A stretch of 64,000 nt of DNA from Blautia sp. OF03-15BH (GCF_003463065.1 NZ_QSCM01000006.1:180633-244632), one strand, 5' to 3'. Counted from the stretch's first letter, positions 22,584-32,344 are shown. Program-made: numbers and translations. The notes: generated from the sequence alone by a model not told the origin.

Positions 22584-24542
22584 ATGTCAAAAGAAAAATA
22601 TTACATCACCACGGCCATTGCCTATACCTCAGGTAAGCCGCATATCGGAAACACCTACGAGATCGTTCTCGCAGACAGCATTGCCCGTTTCAAGAGAGAG
22701 CAGGGCTATGATGTATTCTTCCAGACCGGAACCGATGAGCACGGTCAGAAGATCGAGCTGAAAGCCGAGGAGGCTGGCATCACTCCGAAGGAGTTTGTTG
22801 ATCATGTATCCACCGAGATCAAAAGGATCTGGGATCTTATGAACACTTCCTATGATAAATTCATCCGTACCACCGATGAGTATCATGAGAAACAGGTTCA
22901 GAAGATCTTCAAAAAAATGTACGCAAAAGGCGATATCTACAAGGGCTACTACGAAGGTATGTACTGTACTCCCTGTGAGTCCTTTTTTACTGAGTCTCAG
23001 CTGGTAGACGGCAAATGTCCGGACTGCGGCCGTGAGGTACAGCCTGCCCGTGAGGAAGCTTACTTCTTCAAAATGAGCAAATATGCACAGAAGCTCATCG
23101 ATTATATCAATGAGCATCCGGAGTTTATCCAGCCTGTATCCCGTAAAAACGAGATGATGAACAACTTCCTCCTGCCCGGTCTTCAGGATCTGTGTGTATC
23201 CAGAACCTCCTTCAAATGGGGAATCCCGGTAGACTTTGATCCGAAGCATGTGGTTTATGTATGGCTGGATGCCCTGACCAACTACATCACCGGTATCGGC
23301 TATGACTGTGACGGCGAGAGCAGTGAGCTCTTCAACAAAAACTGGCCGGCAGACCTTCATCTGATCGGAAAAGATATCATCCGTTTCCATACCATTTACT
23401 GGCCGATCTTCCTGATGGCTCTGGATCTGCCTCTGCCGAAACAGGTATTTGGCCATCCCTGGCTCCTGCAGGGCGACGGAAAAATGAGTAAATCCAAAGG
23501 AAACGTGATCTATGCAGATGATCTGGTAGAGCTCTTCGGCGTAGATGCAGTCCGTTACTTTGTTCTTCATGAGATGCCCTTTGAGAACGATGGTGTCATC
23601 ACCTGGGATCTGATGGTAGAGCGTCTGAACTCCGACCTGGCAAATACACTCGGAAACCTTCTGAACCGTACCGTTTCCATGTCCAATAAATATTTCGACG
23701 GCGTTGTGGCAGACAAAGGTGTGACCGATACCATGGATGAGGACCTCAAGCAGGTCGTTCTTTCCACCGTGGATAAAGTCAATGCGAAGATGAATGAGCT
23801 CCGTGTAGCAGATGCCATCAGCGAAATTTTTGTTCTCTTCAAACGCTGCAACAAATACATCGATGAGACCATGCCCTGGGCTCTGGCAAAAGATCCGGAG
23901 AAACAGGATCGTCTGGCAACCGTTCTTTACAACCTGGTAGAGAGCATCTGCATCGGTGGAAGCCTCCTTTACTCTTTCATGCCGGAAACCTCCGCAAAGA
24001 TCCTGGCTCAGCTGAACGGCAGCAAGAGAGAGCTTTCCGAGATGCATACCTTCGGTCTTTACGAGTCCGGAACTAAAGTGACCGAGCAGCCGGAGATCCT
24101 TTTTGCCCGTCAGGATATCAAAGAGGTTCTGGAAAAGGTAGAAGCCAAGAAAGCGGCAGCCGGTGAGACCGAGGAAGTCAAAGAGGAAGAGCCGGTGATC
24201 GACATTCCGAAAAAAGAAGAGATCACCTTTGAGGACTTTGAAAAAATGCAGTTCCAGGTAGGTGAGATCATCTCCTGCGAAGCAGTGAAAAAATCCAAGA
24301 AACTGCTCTGCTCCCAGGTAAAGATCGGAAGTGAGGTAAAACAGATCGTATCCGGTATCAAAGCACACTATTCACCGGAAGAGATGGTCGGTAAAAAGGT
24401 AATGGTCCTGGTGAACCTGAAACCTGCGAAACTGGCCGGCGTTCTTTCTGAGGGAATGATCCTTTGTGCCGAGGATGAAAACGGCGAACTGGCCCTTATG
24501 GTACCTGAGAAAAAAATGCCCGCAGGCGCAGAAATCTGCTAA
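22584..24542 (+). CDS. metG: Methionyl-tRNA synthetase
   Basis: The 652-residue class I synthetase charges tRNA-Met. It has the HIGH-type signature HIGN near residue 20, a zinc knuckle with two Cys pairs (CTPCESFFTES, CPDCGRE) and the KMSKS loop in GKMSKSKGN. After the anticodon-binding helices comes a C-terminal tRNA-binding OB domain of the Trbp111 type (about residues 550-652, FQVGEIISCEAVKKSKKLL). The ATG at 22584 follows AAGGAGGA; an in-frame codon further upstream lies inside the T-box terminator and is rejected. Regulated by the T-box leader. Confidence 0.97.
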   Translation: MSKEKYYITTAIAYTSGKPHIGNTYEIVLADSIARFKREQGYDVFFQTGTDEHGQKIELKAEEAGITPKEFVDHVSTEIKRIWDLMNTSYDKFIRTTDEYHEKQVQKIFKKMYAKGDIYKGYYEGMYCTPCESFFTESQLVDGKCPDCGREVQPAREEAYFFKMSKYAQKLIDYINEHPEFIQPVSRKNEMMNNFLLPGLQDLCVSRTSFKWGIPVDFDPKHVVYVWLDALTNYITGIGYDCDGESSELFNKNWPADLHLIGKDIIRFHTIYWPIFLMALDLPLPKQVFGHPWLLQGDGKMSKSKGNVIYADDLVELFGVDAVRYFVLHEMPFENDGVITWDLMVERLNSDLANTLGNLLNRTVSMSNKYFDGVVADKGVTDTMDEDLKQVVLSTVDKVNAKMNELRVADAISEIFVLFKRCNKYIDETMPWALAKDPEKQDRLATVLYNLVESICIGGSLLYSFMPETSAKILAQLNGSKRELSEMHTFGLYESGTKVTEQPEILFARQDIKEVLEKVEAKKAAAGETEEVKEEEPVIDIPKKEEITFEDFEKMQFQVGEIISCEAVKKSKKLLCSQVKIGSEVKQIVSGIKAHYSPEEMVGKKVMVLVNLKPAKLAGVLSEGMILCAEDENGELALMVPEKKMPAGAEIC

Positions 24543-24558
24543 ATCACGTAACTGTTCC

Positions 24559-24597
24559 AAGCCTGGCAGGCGGCAGAAAGCCGCCCTCGCCGGGCTT
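24559..24597 (+). terminator. Hairpin terminator after metG
   Basis: AAGCCTGGC/GCCGGGCTT encloses GCGGC/GCCGC. The T-run is short and broken (ATCTTTC), so termination may be partial. Confidence 0.6.
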
Positions 24598-24621
24598 ATC
24601 TTTCAGAGAGGAGGAGAGAAC

Positions 24622-26907
24622 ATGGCGAATCTGTGGAAAAAAGCAGCGGCCTGCTTTCTGGCGGCTGCAATGCTTTCCGGTGGTGGACCGGAGCTTTGTG
24701 CAAAGGCAGCCGGAACACCGGAGGTGATCACGGCAGCTTCCGAAACAGGACGTGCGAAAACGGCAGAAGCAGCCGGAGAGATCTCTGTGGTCCGGAAAGG
24801 AAATATCCTGTTGCTTTCCGGAAAAGGTGCGCTGACAAAAGAAGCTTTGAAAAATATGGATTTTTCAGGGATCACGGAGATCCAGATCCAGCCCGGCATC
24901 ACAACGATCGCTTCCGGAGCTTTTCAGGATCAGAAAACCGTGCAGAGGGTGAGTCTTCCGGACAGCGTCCTGACGATAGAGACCAATGCCTTTCGTGGCT
25001 GTGAGGCCTTGGAAGAGCTCCACTTTGGGAAAAGCCTGAAAACGATTGGAAGCTTTGCCTTTTACCGCTGTAAGAGCCTGGTCTCTCTTGCACTTCCGGA
25101 TTCGGTGAAGACACTGGAAACAGGAGCATTTCAGGAGTGTACCGCTCTGAAAAATGCCGTTCTGGGCTCCGGTGTGAAGAAGCTTCCTATTCAGCTTTTC
25201 CGTGGCTGTACGGCCCTGGAGACTGTAGAAACCGGGAAAAAACTGGAGGTCATCGGTGAGCAGAGCTTCTGTCTCTGCCGTTCCCTGAAAAATTTTGCGA
25301 TCCCGTCAGAGGTTTACCGGATCGATAAAAACGCATTCCTTGGCTGTACATCCCTGACGCTGAATCTTCCGGAGGATTTGGAAGATCAGGGAGACGGTTC
25401 CTACCGGAAAAAGGGCGGACTGAAGATTTTCGGTACATATCTCTATTCGGAAGCAGAGAAGATTTTGACGCTGGTCAATCAGGAGCGGGGAAAGCTTGGT
25501 TTGGAACCGGTGGAGATGGACCGGGAACTTTTGGAGGGAGCCATGATCCGGAGTGCGGAGCTGAACGTGCTTTATTCCGAGCAGCGCCCAAATGGAGCCA
25601 GCTTTGATTCCGTGAGCAGCAAAGCCCGTGCAGAAAACCGCCTCATCGGAGTTGGTTCTGCCAGAGAAGCCATGGAAGTCTGGATGCAGTCTGAAGGCTT
25701 TAAAGGCCATATTCTGGATCCGGAGGTAAAAAGCATCGGCGTTGGCTGTTTTTCCCAGGGGAAAATCAAATGCTGGGTACAGCTTTTCGGTAGGGAAAAG
25801 GCAGAGCGTCCGGGAAAACAGGCAGATATCAGCAAACTCACAGATATCCGCGTTGCAGGCGAAAACTATACCTTTTACCTGGGAAAGACCGCTCTGGAGC
25901 TGGAGCCGGGAAAGAGTGAAAAGCTTACGGTCTACCTGAAAAACAGTGGTTTTTCCAAGGCTTCGGCGGCAGTGGCACCGGAAACCTTCCAGTGGAGCTC
26001 CAGTAACAGTTCTGTGGTCTCCGTGGATGAAAACGGTACGGTCACAGCGAAAAAAGGCGGAGAAGCCACCATTACCTGCACTTCCCGCTATGGCGACCGG
26101 CAGAGTCTGTGTGCGAAGGTAAAGGTTCAGGTGAAGCTGACGGCGATCCGGCCGGAGGCGAAAAACATCCGTCTGGCAGTGGGAAAGAAGTATCGGCCGA
26201 AGCTGGAGCTGCTTCCTTCCAATGCCGCCAATACGGCGCTTACGTATAAAAGCTCCCGTCCTTCCGTGGTAACGGTAACGGAAGACGGAAGCCTTCTGGC
26301 CCTGAAAAAGGGATCCGCTGTCATCACCTGTACGGCCGGAGACGGAAGCAGGGTCCGGACAAAATTTACCGTGACGGTAAGAAATTATGCATCGGCGGTG
26401 CGTGTAGTAAATGCACCGGCAGATCTGAATGTTGGAGAAAAACAGTTACTTCAGACAGAGATCCTTCCAGTCAATGCCCTGCATAAAGAGGTAAACTGGA
26501 AAAGCTCCGATCCGAAGATCGCTTCTGTCACAAAGAGCGGTGTTCTGAAGGCCAACCGGCCCGGAAAAGTGAAGATCACCTGCCAGGCCCGCTACGGAGC
26601 CGGAGCGGTGAAGAGCTTCTATGTGACCGTTCATCCGAAGACACCGGTATTGTATGGAAAAGCGCTGGAGGGCGGTGTGAAGCTGGCCTGGAAGGTCCCG
26701 GAGGGTGCAAAAAACTGTACCGTCTACTGGACCAATGCACCCGGACGGAAATTCCGGAAGCTCTGCACCAGTACCGGTCGCTCTTACACCTGGAAAAATC
26801 TGAAAAAGGGACGGACCTATTACTTTAAGATCTGCGCCATGGCAAAGGTCGGAAAGAAGAATGTCTACAGTCCCTGGAGCAAAGTGCTGGAGGTTACTGT
26901 AAAATGA
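24622..26907 (+). CDS. Secreted surface protein with LRR, CAP, Big2 and fibronectin-type domains
   Basis: The 761-residue exported protein starts at the ATG at 24622 behind GAGGAGGAGAG and has a signal peptide ending near CAKA. Residues about 55-275 are BspA-type leucine-rich repeats (ALPDSVKTLETGAFQECTAL). A CAP/SCP-like domain follows (about 285-410, LVNQERGKLGLEPVEMDREL). Next are three bacterial Ig-like Big2 domains with typical WSSSNSSVVSVDENGTVTA and WKSSDPKIASV segments, and a C-terminal fibronectin-like module (WKVPEGAKNCTVYW). There is no sortase motif. It probably acts in adhesion or wall contact. Its stop overlaps tatD by ATGA. Confidence 0.85.
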   Translation: MANLWKKAAACFLAAAMLSGGGPELCAKAAGTPEVITAASETGRAKTAEAAGEISVVRKGNILLLSGKGALTKEALKNMDFSGITEIQIQPGITTIASGAFQDQKTVQRVSLPDSVLTIETNAFRGCEALEELHFGKSLKTIGSFAFYRCKSLVSLALPDSVKTLETGAFQECTALKNAVLGSGVKKLPIQLFRGCTALETVETGKKLEVIGEQSFCLCRSLKNFAIPSEVYRIDKNAFLGCTSLTLNLPEDLEDQGDGSYRKKGGLKIFGTYLYSEAEKILTLVNQERGKLGLEPVEMDRELLEGAMIRSAELNVLYSEQRPNGASFDSVSSKARAENRLIGVGSAREAMEVWMQSEGFKGHILDPEVKSIGVGCFSQGKIKCWVQLFGREKAERPGKQADISKLTDIRVAGENYTFYLGKTALELEPGKSEKLTVYLKNSGFSKASAAVAPETFQWSSSNSSVVSVDENGTVTAKKGGEATITCTSRYGDRQSLCAKVKVQVKLTAIRPEAKNIRLAVGKKYRPKLELLPSNAANTALTYKSSRPSVVTVTEDGSLLALKKGSAVITCTAGDGSRVRTKFTVTVRNYASAVRVVNAPADLNVGEKQLLQTEILPVNALHKEVNWKSSDPKIASVTKSGVLKANRPGKVKITCQARYGAGAVKSFYVTVHPKTPVLYGKALEGGVKLAWKVPEGAKNCTVYWTNAPGRKFRKLCTSTGRSYTWKNLKKGRTYYFKICAMAKVGKKNVYSPWSKVLEVTVK

Positions 26908-27674
26908 TATTTGACAGTCATGCCCATTATGATGATGAGGCATTCGAGAAAGACCGGGAGGAGCTCTTAAAGAGCCTTCCGGAAAAAGGGGTCTCACCGG
27001 TCGTGAACGTGGCTGCCCAGCTTTCCGGTGTGGCGACCACGGTAGAACTTACGGAAAAATATCCGTTTGTCTACGGCTCTGTGGGAGTCCATCCGGATCA
27101 TGTGGGAGAACTGACAGAGGAAAAAATCCAGTGGATGAAGGAACTGGCCGGCCGGGAAAAGATCGTGGCTGTCGGAGAAATCGGTCTGGATCACTACTGG
27201 GATACGGAATCGGATGAATTGCAGAGAAAGTGGTTCATCCGCCAGCTGGAGCTTGCCAAAGAGGTAAAGCTTCCGGTCATCATTCACAGCCGGGAAGCCT
27301 CACAGGAGACCTTTGACATTATGAAGGAACACCATGCAGGAACGACAGGGGGTGTGATCCACTGTTATTCCGGTTCGAAAGAGATGGCGGCAGAATATCT
27401 GAAAATGGGCTATTATATCGGCATCGGCGGCGTGGTCACCTTCAAAAATGCCAGAGTCCTGAAGGAAGTGGCAGAAGCGGTACCTCTGGAGCGGATCCTG
27501 ATTGAAACAGACTGTCCCTATCTGGCCCCCACGCCTTACCGCGGAAAAAGGAATTCTTCCCTTTTCCTTCCGTATGTAATCGAAGAGATCGCGAAGATCA
27601 AAGGAATCGACCCGAAAACGGTGGAAGAGACCACCTGGGAAAACGCAATGAGGATGTATCAGATCAATGGATAA
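26904..27674 (+). CDS. tatD: TatD-family metal-dependent deoxyribonuclease
   Basis: The 256-residue cytoplasmic TIM-barrel hydrolase has the metal-binding HxH in FDSHAHYDD, the Glu in VAVGEIGLDHYW, His residues in VIIHSREA and IHCYSG, and the final Asp in IETDCPYLAP. TatD enzymes act as 3'-5' nucleases in DNA repair and RNA turnover. It overlaps the upstream surface-protein gene by four bases and ksgA by eight; a tatD-ksgA pair is common in Firmicutes. Confidence 0.95.
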   Translation: MIFDSHAHYDDEAFEKDREELLKSLPEKGVSPVVNVAAQLSGVATTVELTEKYPFVYGSVGVHPDHVGELTEEKIQWMKELAGREKIVAVGEIGLDHYWDTESDELQRKWFIRQLELAKEVKLPVIIHSREASQETFDIMKEHHAGTTGGVIHCYSGSKEMAAEYLKMGYYIGIGGVVTFKNARVLKEVAEAVPLERILIETDCPYLAPTPYRGKRNSSLFLPYVIEEIAKIKGIDPKTVEETTWENAMRMYQING

Positions 27675-28536
27675 AATGGAAAAATTATCAAATCCCCAGA
27701 AGACCATCGAGGTCTTACAGAAATATAACTTTACCTTTCAGAAGAAATTCGGCCAGAACTTTCTCATCGATCCCCATGTGCTGGATAAGATCATCGCTGC
27801 GGCGGAGATCACAAAGGATGATTTTGTCCTGGAGATCGGTCCCGGCATCGGTACACTGACGCAGTATCTGGCAGAGGCAGCGCGGGAAGTCGTGGCTGTG
27901 GAGATCGACAGCAGTCTGATCCCCATTCTGGAAGATACCCTGAGCTCCTACGACAACGTCAGTGTCATCAACGAGGACGTTCTGAAGGTAGACCTGAAAA
28001 AACTGGCTGAGGAGAGAAATGGCGGAAAACCCATCAAGGTGGTGGCGAATCTTCCGTACTACATCACGACACCGATCATCATGGGCCTTTTTGAGAGTCA
28101 TGTGCCGCTGAAGAGTCTGACCGTCATGGTACAGAAAGAGGTGGCTCTCCGGATGCAGGCAGGTCCGGGAACAAAGGATTACGGCGCTCTTTCCCTGGCA
28201 GTCCAGTATTATGCCGATCCCTATCTGGCAGCCAATGTGCCGCCAAACTGCTTTATGCCCCGTCCGAATGTGGGAAGTGCCGTGATCCGGCTGACCCGTT
28301 TTGAAGAGACACCTGTAAAGGTAAAAGACGAAGCTCTTTTGTTCCGCCTGATCCGTGCCTCTTTCAACCAGCGGAGAAAAACGTTGCAGAACGGACTGGT
28401 AAACTCTCCGGAGCTGCATTTCAGTAAAGAACAGGTGGCAGCAGCCATCGAAACACTGGGCGTATCTCCCAGTGTCCGCGGCGAAGCCCTGACGCTGGAA
28501 CAGTTTGCAGCTCTTTGCAATGCTTTGAGTGAATAA
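27667..28536 (+). CDS. ksgA: 16S rRNA dimethyladenosine transferase
   Basis: The 289-residue RsmA/KsgA enzyme dimethylates two adjacent adenines near the 3' end of 16S rRNA. SAM motif I is LEIGPGIGTLTQYL (near residue 56), followed by VAVEID. The catalytic motif IV is NLPYYITTP and the C-terminal small domain is present (FNQRRKTLQNGL). The N-terminal KKFGQNFLID is characteristic. The first ATG (27667) lies inside tatD; a second in-frame ATG at 27676 is an alternative start. Length is normal. Confidence 0.96.
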   Translation: MDKMEKLSNPQKTIEVLQKYNFTFQKKFGQNFLIDPHVLDKIIAAAEITKDDFVLEIGPGIGTLTQYLAEAAREVVAVEIDSSLIPILEDTLSSYDNVSVINEDVLKVDLKKLAEERNGGKPIKVVANLPYYITTPIIMGLFESHVPLKSLTVMVQKEVALRMQAGPGTKDYGALSLAVQYYADPYLAANVPPNCFMPRPNVGSAVIRLTRFEETPVKVKDEALLFRLIRASFNQRRKTLQNGLVNSPELHFSKEQVAAAIETLGVSPSVRGEALTLEQFAALCNALSE

Positions 28537-28590
28537 AAAAGACTCTGACAGACCGCACATTTTATGCGTGCAGCTGTCAGAGTCTTTTTT
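28535..28590. terminator. Bidirectional terminator between ksgA and the ROK gene
   Basis: AAAAAAGACTCTGACAG (28535-28551) and CTGTCAGAGTCTTTTTT (28574-28590) form a 17-bp perfect stem with T-runs on either strand, serving two convergent genes. Confidence 0.92.
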
Positions 28591-28616
28591 GTAACGGAAA
28601 ATCCTGTAAAACCGGG

Positions 28617-29777
28617 TCATTCCTCTTCATGGACGGCAGGCTTCAGCCTGAGGTTTTCCACCTCCAGAAATTCCTTCAGGACGACATAAATGCCGCCCAG
28701 AAGAATGGCGGTGTCCTGCAGATGTGACGGGCGGATCTTTAAAGGACGGCCCATCCGGTTATTCAGGGATTTTTCCAGGGTCTTCGTAATGTCCGGAAAA
28801 TAGGTCGTAAAGGAGCTGTTGATGACGATCAGACCCGGATTCAAGGTGTTGAGAACATTGTTCAGGCCGATGCTCATGTATTTCAGGAAGCGTTCATGGA
28901 TCCGCAGGGCATCGGGATCCTCATTCCGCGAGAGCCGGATCAGCTCATCTAAGGAAACGGGCTTCCCTTTCTGTTCCGAAAGGTCCTGAAGAAGGGCTCT
29001 TTCAGAGATGTACTGTTCCAGACAGCCATGGTTTCCACAGGGACAGGGGCGTCCGTCCGGTTCGACAATGGTATGTCCAAGCTCTCCGGCAAACCCGTTG
29101 GCGCCGGTGTAGAGGCGGTCATGGATCAGGATGCCCATGCCCACACCGGAATGGATGCTGATATTGATCATGTCCGGAAAATTAAAAGCAAAGGTCCGTT
29201 CGCCCAGAACGGAAAGGTTTGCCTCATTGTAAAGATAGACCGGAATATCCAGGCTTTCCGTGAGCCGTCCGGCCAGTTCTTTATCCAGGGAGTAATACGG
29301 GGCAAAGATCATCCGATTGCCTCTGGAAACGCCGTGGACGCCCAGGCAGATGCCGACCACACCGTAGCGGGAAGGCGGAAGGGTCTCTATGGCAGCTTTC
29401 AGGGTTTCCAGGAGAAAAGAAAAAAAGCCTTCATCAAAAGCCCTGACCGGATACTGCTTCAGCCGGCAGCCGGTACCCAGAAGATCTGCGGACATGACCG
29501 TGATCCCTGTGGTCTCGATGTTGACGGCAAGTGCGTATCCGGCCTCCTGATCAAGACTCAGGAGGATGGGTTTCCGACCCTTTTCCACCGGGGCACTGCC
29601 AATCTCCCTGACCAGGCCGGAATCCAGAAGCTCCTGAACGATGGAGGAGACAGTGGCTTTGGTAAGACCAAGGTGTTTGGCAAGTCCCGCACGGGAAATG
29701 GGACCTTCATTGATGATGACTTCTAAAATCAGATGAAAATTGATGTCACGGATCAGTTCTTTACTTCCTGTCTGCAT
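28617..29777 (-). CDS. ROK-family transcriptional regulator (NagC/XylR type)
   Basis: The 386-residue protein has an N-terminal winged helix-turn-helix (about residues 15-65, GPISRAGLAKHLGLTKATVS) and a ROK sugar-kinase-like domain. The ROK zinc signature is intact: His in GELGHTIVEPDG and the Cys set CPCGNHGCLEQ. Members with the DNA-binding domain are repressors that sense a sugar or sugar phosphate. It is 60 bases downstream of the YesL-like gene and probably in its operon. The target sugar is not evident from the neighbours. Confidence 0.9.
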   Translation of the reverse strand: MQTGSKELIRDINFHLILEVIINEGPISRAGLAKHLGLTKATVSSIVQELLDSGLVREIGSAPVEKGRKPILLSLDQEAGYALAVNIETTGITVMSADLLGTGCRLKQYPVRAFDEGFFSFLLETLKAAIETLPPSRYGVVGICLGVHGVSRGNRMIFAPYYSLDKELAGRLTESLDIPVYLYNEANLSVLGERTFAFNFPDMINISIHSGVGMGILIHDRLYTGANGFAGELGHTIVEPDGRPCPCGNHGCLEQYISERALLQDLSEQKGKPVSLDELIRLSRNEDPDALRIHERFLKYMSIGLNNVLNTLNPGLIVINSSFTTYFPDITKTLEKSLNNRMGRPLKIRPSHLQDTAILLGGIYVVLKEFLEVENLRLKPAVHEEE

Positions 29778-29837
29778 GGTTCACCTCGCGGAAATTACTG
29801 TTCGGGGCGGCAGATGCAGCAGTCAGTAGAGAAAAGC

Positions 29838-30599
29838 TTACTGCTCTGTCGTGTCGTCTTCTGTTGTATCCTGGCCGGCGGAAGCTGCGGTATCATCGGA
29901 GCTGTCTTCGAGCTCTTCGCGGAGACCCTCGATGGTCCAGTCATCTGCATCCTTTTCTTCCTCTGCATCCTCATCCTGCGGGATGTACTTGTCGAAGATC
30001 TTCACCAGGAAGAAGGAGTTGGCAAAGGCCAGTGTGGAGAAGCCCAGCAGGAAATATGCCAGGATCCCGTAAGAGAAGATCATGGTGTTGAGAAGCATCG
30101 CAATGATGGGAGCGATGTTGATCAGCAGCATCAGGATCGTGTAAGGAAGATGTCTTAAGGACATCAGGAGTGCATTCCGGATGGTATTCTTCACGGTGTT
30201 GTAAAACTTTGCCAGAAGCGGGAAAACGTACTGAAGGATCATAGCCATGAGAAGAGCAATGACCAGAAGTCCGTATTTCACAACGGTATAAATACCGCCG
30301 CTGAGCTGCTTCATAATGAAGAAATCCATAAACTCCAGAAGGATGAGGACCAAAGCCATCATCCAGATGGCAACGCCCTGTTTGAAATTCTCTTTAAAGG
30401 ATTTAAAGAAAGAACGGGCAATGTAGGATTCCTCATTTCTGACCATTTTCATCGTTACATAATACATAGCAGTGATAGCAGGTCCGATGGTAACGATCGG
30501 GATACAGCAGAGCAGGAAAAGAAGGTTCAGGATGATAAGGTCTGCCACCCTGCTCATGAAGGTGAAAAATTTGTTGTCCATGTTAAAAATACGGTCCAT
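29838..30599 (-). CDS. YesL-like membrane protein (DUF624) with acidic tail
   Basis: The 253-residue protein has about five hydrophobic helices (for example ADLIILNLLFLLCCIPIVTI and GLLVIALLMAMILQYVFPLL) and the DUF624 pattern of CIPIVTIGPAITAMYYV. Family members are usually near 210 residues and often sit beside carbohydrate ABC transporter genes. This one adds about 40 strongly acidic C-terminal residues (DEDAEEEKDADD... TTEDDTTEQ). Function is unknown. Confidence 0.85.
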   Translation of the reverse strand: MDRIFNMDNKFFTFMSRVADLIILNLLFLLCCIPIVTIGPAITAMYYVTMKMVRNEESYIARSFFKSFKENFKQGVAIWMMALVLILLEFMDFFIMKQLSGGIYTVVKYGLLVIALLMAMILQYVFPLLAKFYNTVKNTIRNALLMSLRHLPYTILMLLINIAPIIAMLLNTMIFSYGILAYFLLGFSTLAFANSFFLVKIFDKYIPQDEDAEEEKDADDWTIEGLREELEDSSDDTAASAGQDTTEDDTTEQ

Positions 30600-30640
30600 A
30601 AGAAAACTCCAATCTGTGATAAATTAATCGATCACTAAAC

Positions 30641-30669
30641 ATTATAGTGCAATTTCATGCAAAAATCAA
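30641..30669 (-). promoter_or_regulatory. Promoter of the yesL-ROK operon
   Basis: On the minus strand TTGATT (30669-30664), 17 bases and a perfect TATAAT (30646-30641) lie 42 bases before the YesL-like ATG. Confidence 0.65.
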
Positions 30670-30741
30670 TTTACAACACAGAGAAATCAGTACTTTTTCT
30701 ATGAAAAAAACGTAAACCGGCCAAGAAAAAAAGAACCACCC

Positions 30742-30770
30742 TTGCATAGATCTTTCGAATAGGCTATACT
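30742..30770 (+). promoter_or_regulatory. Promoter of asnS
   Basis: TTGCAT (30742-30747), 17 bases and TATACT (30765-30770) precede asnS by about 50 bases. No T-box fits in so short a leader, unlike metG. Confidence 0.7.
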
Positions 30771-30818
30771 GTAAACAATTAGGCCATTAATCATTAAACA
30801 AAGGATAGGAAAAGAAAA

Positions 30819-32210
30819 ATGGAACTCATTACAGTTAGAGAAATTTTCAGAAACAGAGAGAAATATTTGAACAAGGAAATCCAGGTTGGCGGCTGGGTAA
30901 GAAGCAACCGTGATTCCAAGGCCTTCGGTTTTCTGGTACTGCATGACGGTACTTTTTTTGAGACCCTGCAGATCGTATATCATGACACCATGGAGAACTT
31001 CCAGGAGCTGACCAAGATCAACGTCGGTGCAGCCGTGATCGTAAAAGGAACACTGGTTCCTACTCCGGAAGCAAAACAGCCTTTTGAGATCCAGGCAGAA
31101 GAGATCTTTATCGAGGGTGCTTCCACACCGGATTATCCGCTGCAGAAGAAACGCCACAGCATGGAGTATATGCGTACCATCACACATCTGCGTCCCAGAA
31201 CCAACACGTTCCAGGCCGTATTCCGTGTACGTTCCCTGATCGCATATGCCATTCACAAATTTTTCCAGGAGAGAGATTTCGTTTATGTGCATACACCCCT
31301 GATCACAGGAAGTGACTGTGAGGGTGCCGGCGAGATGTTCCAGGTAACCACCCTGGATCTGAACAACCCACCGAAAAATCCGGACGGCTCCATTGATTAC
31401 AGCAAGGATTTCTTCGGAAAAGAGACCAATCTGACCGTAAGCGGCCAGTTAAACGGCGAGACCTTCGCACAGGCCTTCCGCAATATCTATACCTTCGGAC
31501 CGACCTTCCGTGCAGAGAATTCCAATACTACCCGTCATGCGGCTGAGTTCTGGATGATCGAGCCGGAAATCGCGTTTGCAGACCTGAAGGACAATATGAT
31601 CCTGGCAGAGTCCATGCTGAAATATGTCATCAACTATGTTCTTGAGCATGCGCCGGAAGAGATGAACTTTTTCAATTCCTTCGTGGACAAAGGTCTTATC
31701 GAGCGTCTGAAACATGTGGCAGGTTCTGAATTTGGCCATGTAACCTACACCGAGGCCGTTAAGATCCTGGAGAAACACAACGACAAATTTGAGTACAAGG
31801 TATCCTGGGGCATTGATCTGCAGACAGAGCATGAGCGTTATCTGACAGAGGAAGTCTTCAAGAAACCGGTATTCGTTACCGATTATCCGAAGGAGATCAA
31901 AGCCTTCTATATGAAACTCAACGACGATGGAAAGACCGTAGCCGCTATGGACTGTCTGGTTCCGGGCATCGGTGAGATCATCGGCGGAAGCCAGAGAGAG
32001 GACGATTATGAGAAGCTTCTGACCAGAATGAAAGAACTGGGTCTTAAGGAAGAGGATTACGGCTTCTATCTGGATCTTCGCAAATATGGTTCCACCCGTC
32101 ATGCCGGTTTCGGACTGGGCTTTGAGCGCTGCGTGATGTATCTGACCGGTATGGGCAACATCCGTGACGTACTGCCGTTCCCGAGAACTGTTGGAACCTG
32201 TGAACTTTAA
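30819..32210 (+). CDS. asnS: Asparaginyl-tRNA synthetase
   Basis: The 463-residue class IIb synthetase has an N-terminal OB-fold anticodon-binding domain (about 1-115, VGGWVRSNRDSKAFGFLVL) and a class II catalytic domain. Motif 2 is in FRAENSNTTRHAAEFWMIEPE (about 230-250), and motif 3 is GFGLGFERCVMYLTG near the end. The TTRHAAEFWMIEPE form is typical of AsnRS rather than AspRS. Length is as expected. It is a single-gene unit. Confidence 0.97.
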   Translation: MELITVREIFRNREKYLNKEIQVGGWVRSNRDSKAFGFLVLHDGTFFETLQIVYHDTMENFQELTKINVGAAVIVKGTLVPTPEAKQPFEIQAEEIFIEGASTPDYPLQKKRHSMEYMRTITHLRPRTNTFQAVFRVRSLIAYAIHKFFQERDFVYVHTPLITGSDCEGAGEMFQVTTLDLNNPPKNPDGSIDYSKDFFGKETNLTVSGQLNGETFAQAFRNIYTFGPTFRAENSNTTRHAAEFWMIEPEIAFADLKDNMILAESMLKYVINYVLEHAPEEMNFFNSFVDKGLIERLKHVAGSEFGHVTYTEAVKILEKHNDKFEYKVSWGIDLQTEHERYLTEEVFKKPVFVTDYPKEIKAFYMKLNDDGKTVAAMDCLVPGIGEIIGGSQREDDYEKLLTRMKELGLKEEDYGFYLDLRKYGSTRHAGFGLGFERCVMYLTGMGNIRDVLPFPRTVGTCEL

Positions 32211-32230
32211 ACTGAAAACCTGAGAAAAGA

Positions 32231-32318
32231 CTGCTGCACCGGGGGAGGAAACATGGCGCTGACAGACACAGAAGACTTTTTCCGGCTGTGTGTCACTGCC
32301 ATGCCTTTGGTGCAGCAG
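32231..32318 (+). promoter_or_regulatory. Long hairpin covering the start of a leader ORF
   Basis: CTGCTGCACC (32231-32240) and GGTGCAGCAG (32309-32318) are perfectly complementary. Inside, TGACAGACACAG (32260-32271) pairs with CTGTGTGTCA (32286-32295) with a two-base bulge. The ribosome site and start codon of the leader ORF at 32253 lie between the two stems. No T-run follows, so it is not an asnS terminator; control of the downstream operon is possible. Confidence 0.55.
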
Positions 32319-32342
32319 TTCTGTTGTTACGAGGAGGCATAA
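32253..32342 (+). CDS. Putative 29-residue leader ORF ahead of the two-component pair
   Basis: GGGGGAGG (32241-32248) precedes an ATG that reads MALTDTEDFFRLCVTAMPLV and nine more residues, then stops two bases before the response-regulator ATG. The end of this ORF (GAGGAGGCATAA) contains the ribosome site of the regulator, so translation of the two could be coupled. No homolog is recalled. It may be a real small protein, a regulatory leader, or chance. Confidence 0.4.
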   Translation: MALTDTEDFFRLCVTAMPLVQQFCCYEEA

Positions 32343-32344
32343 AA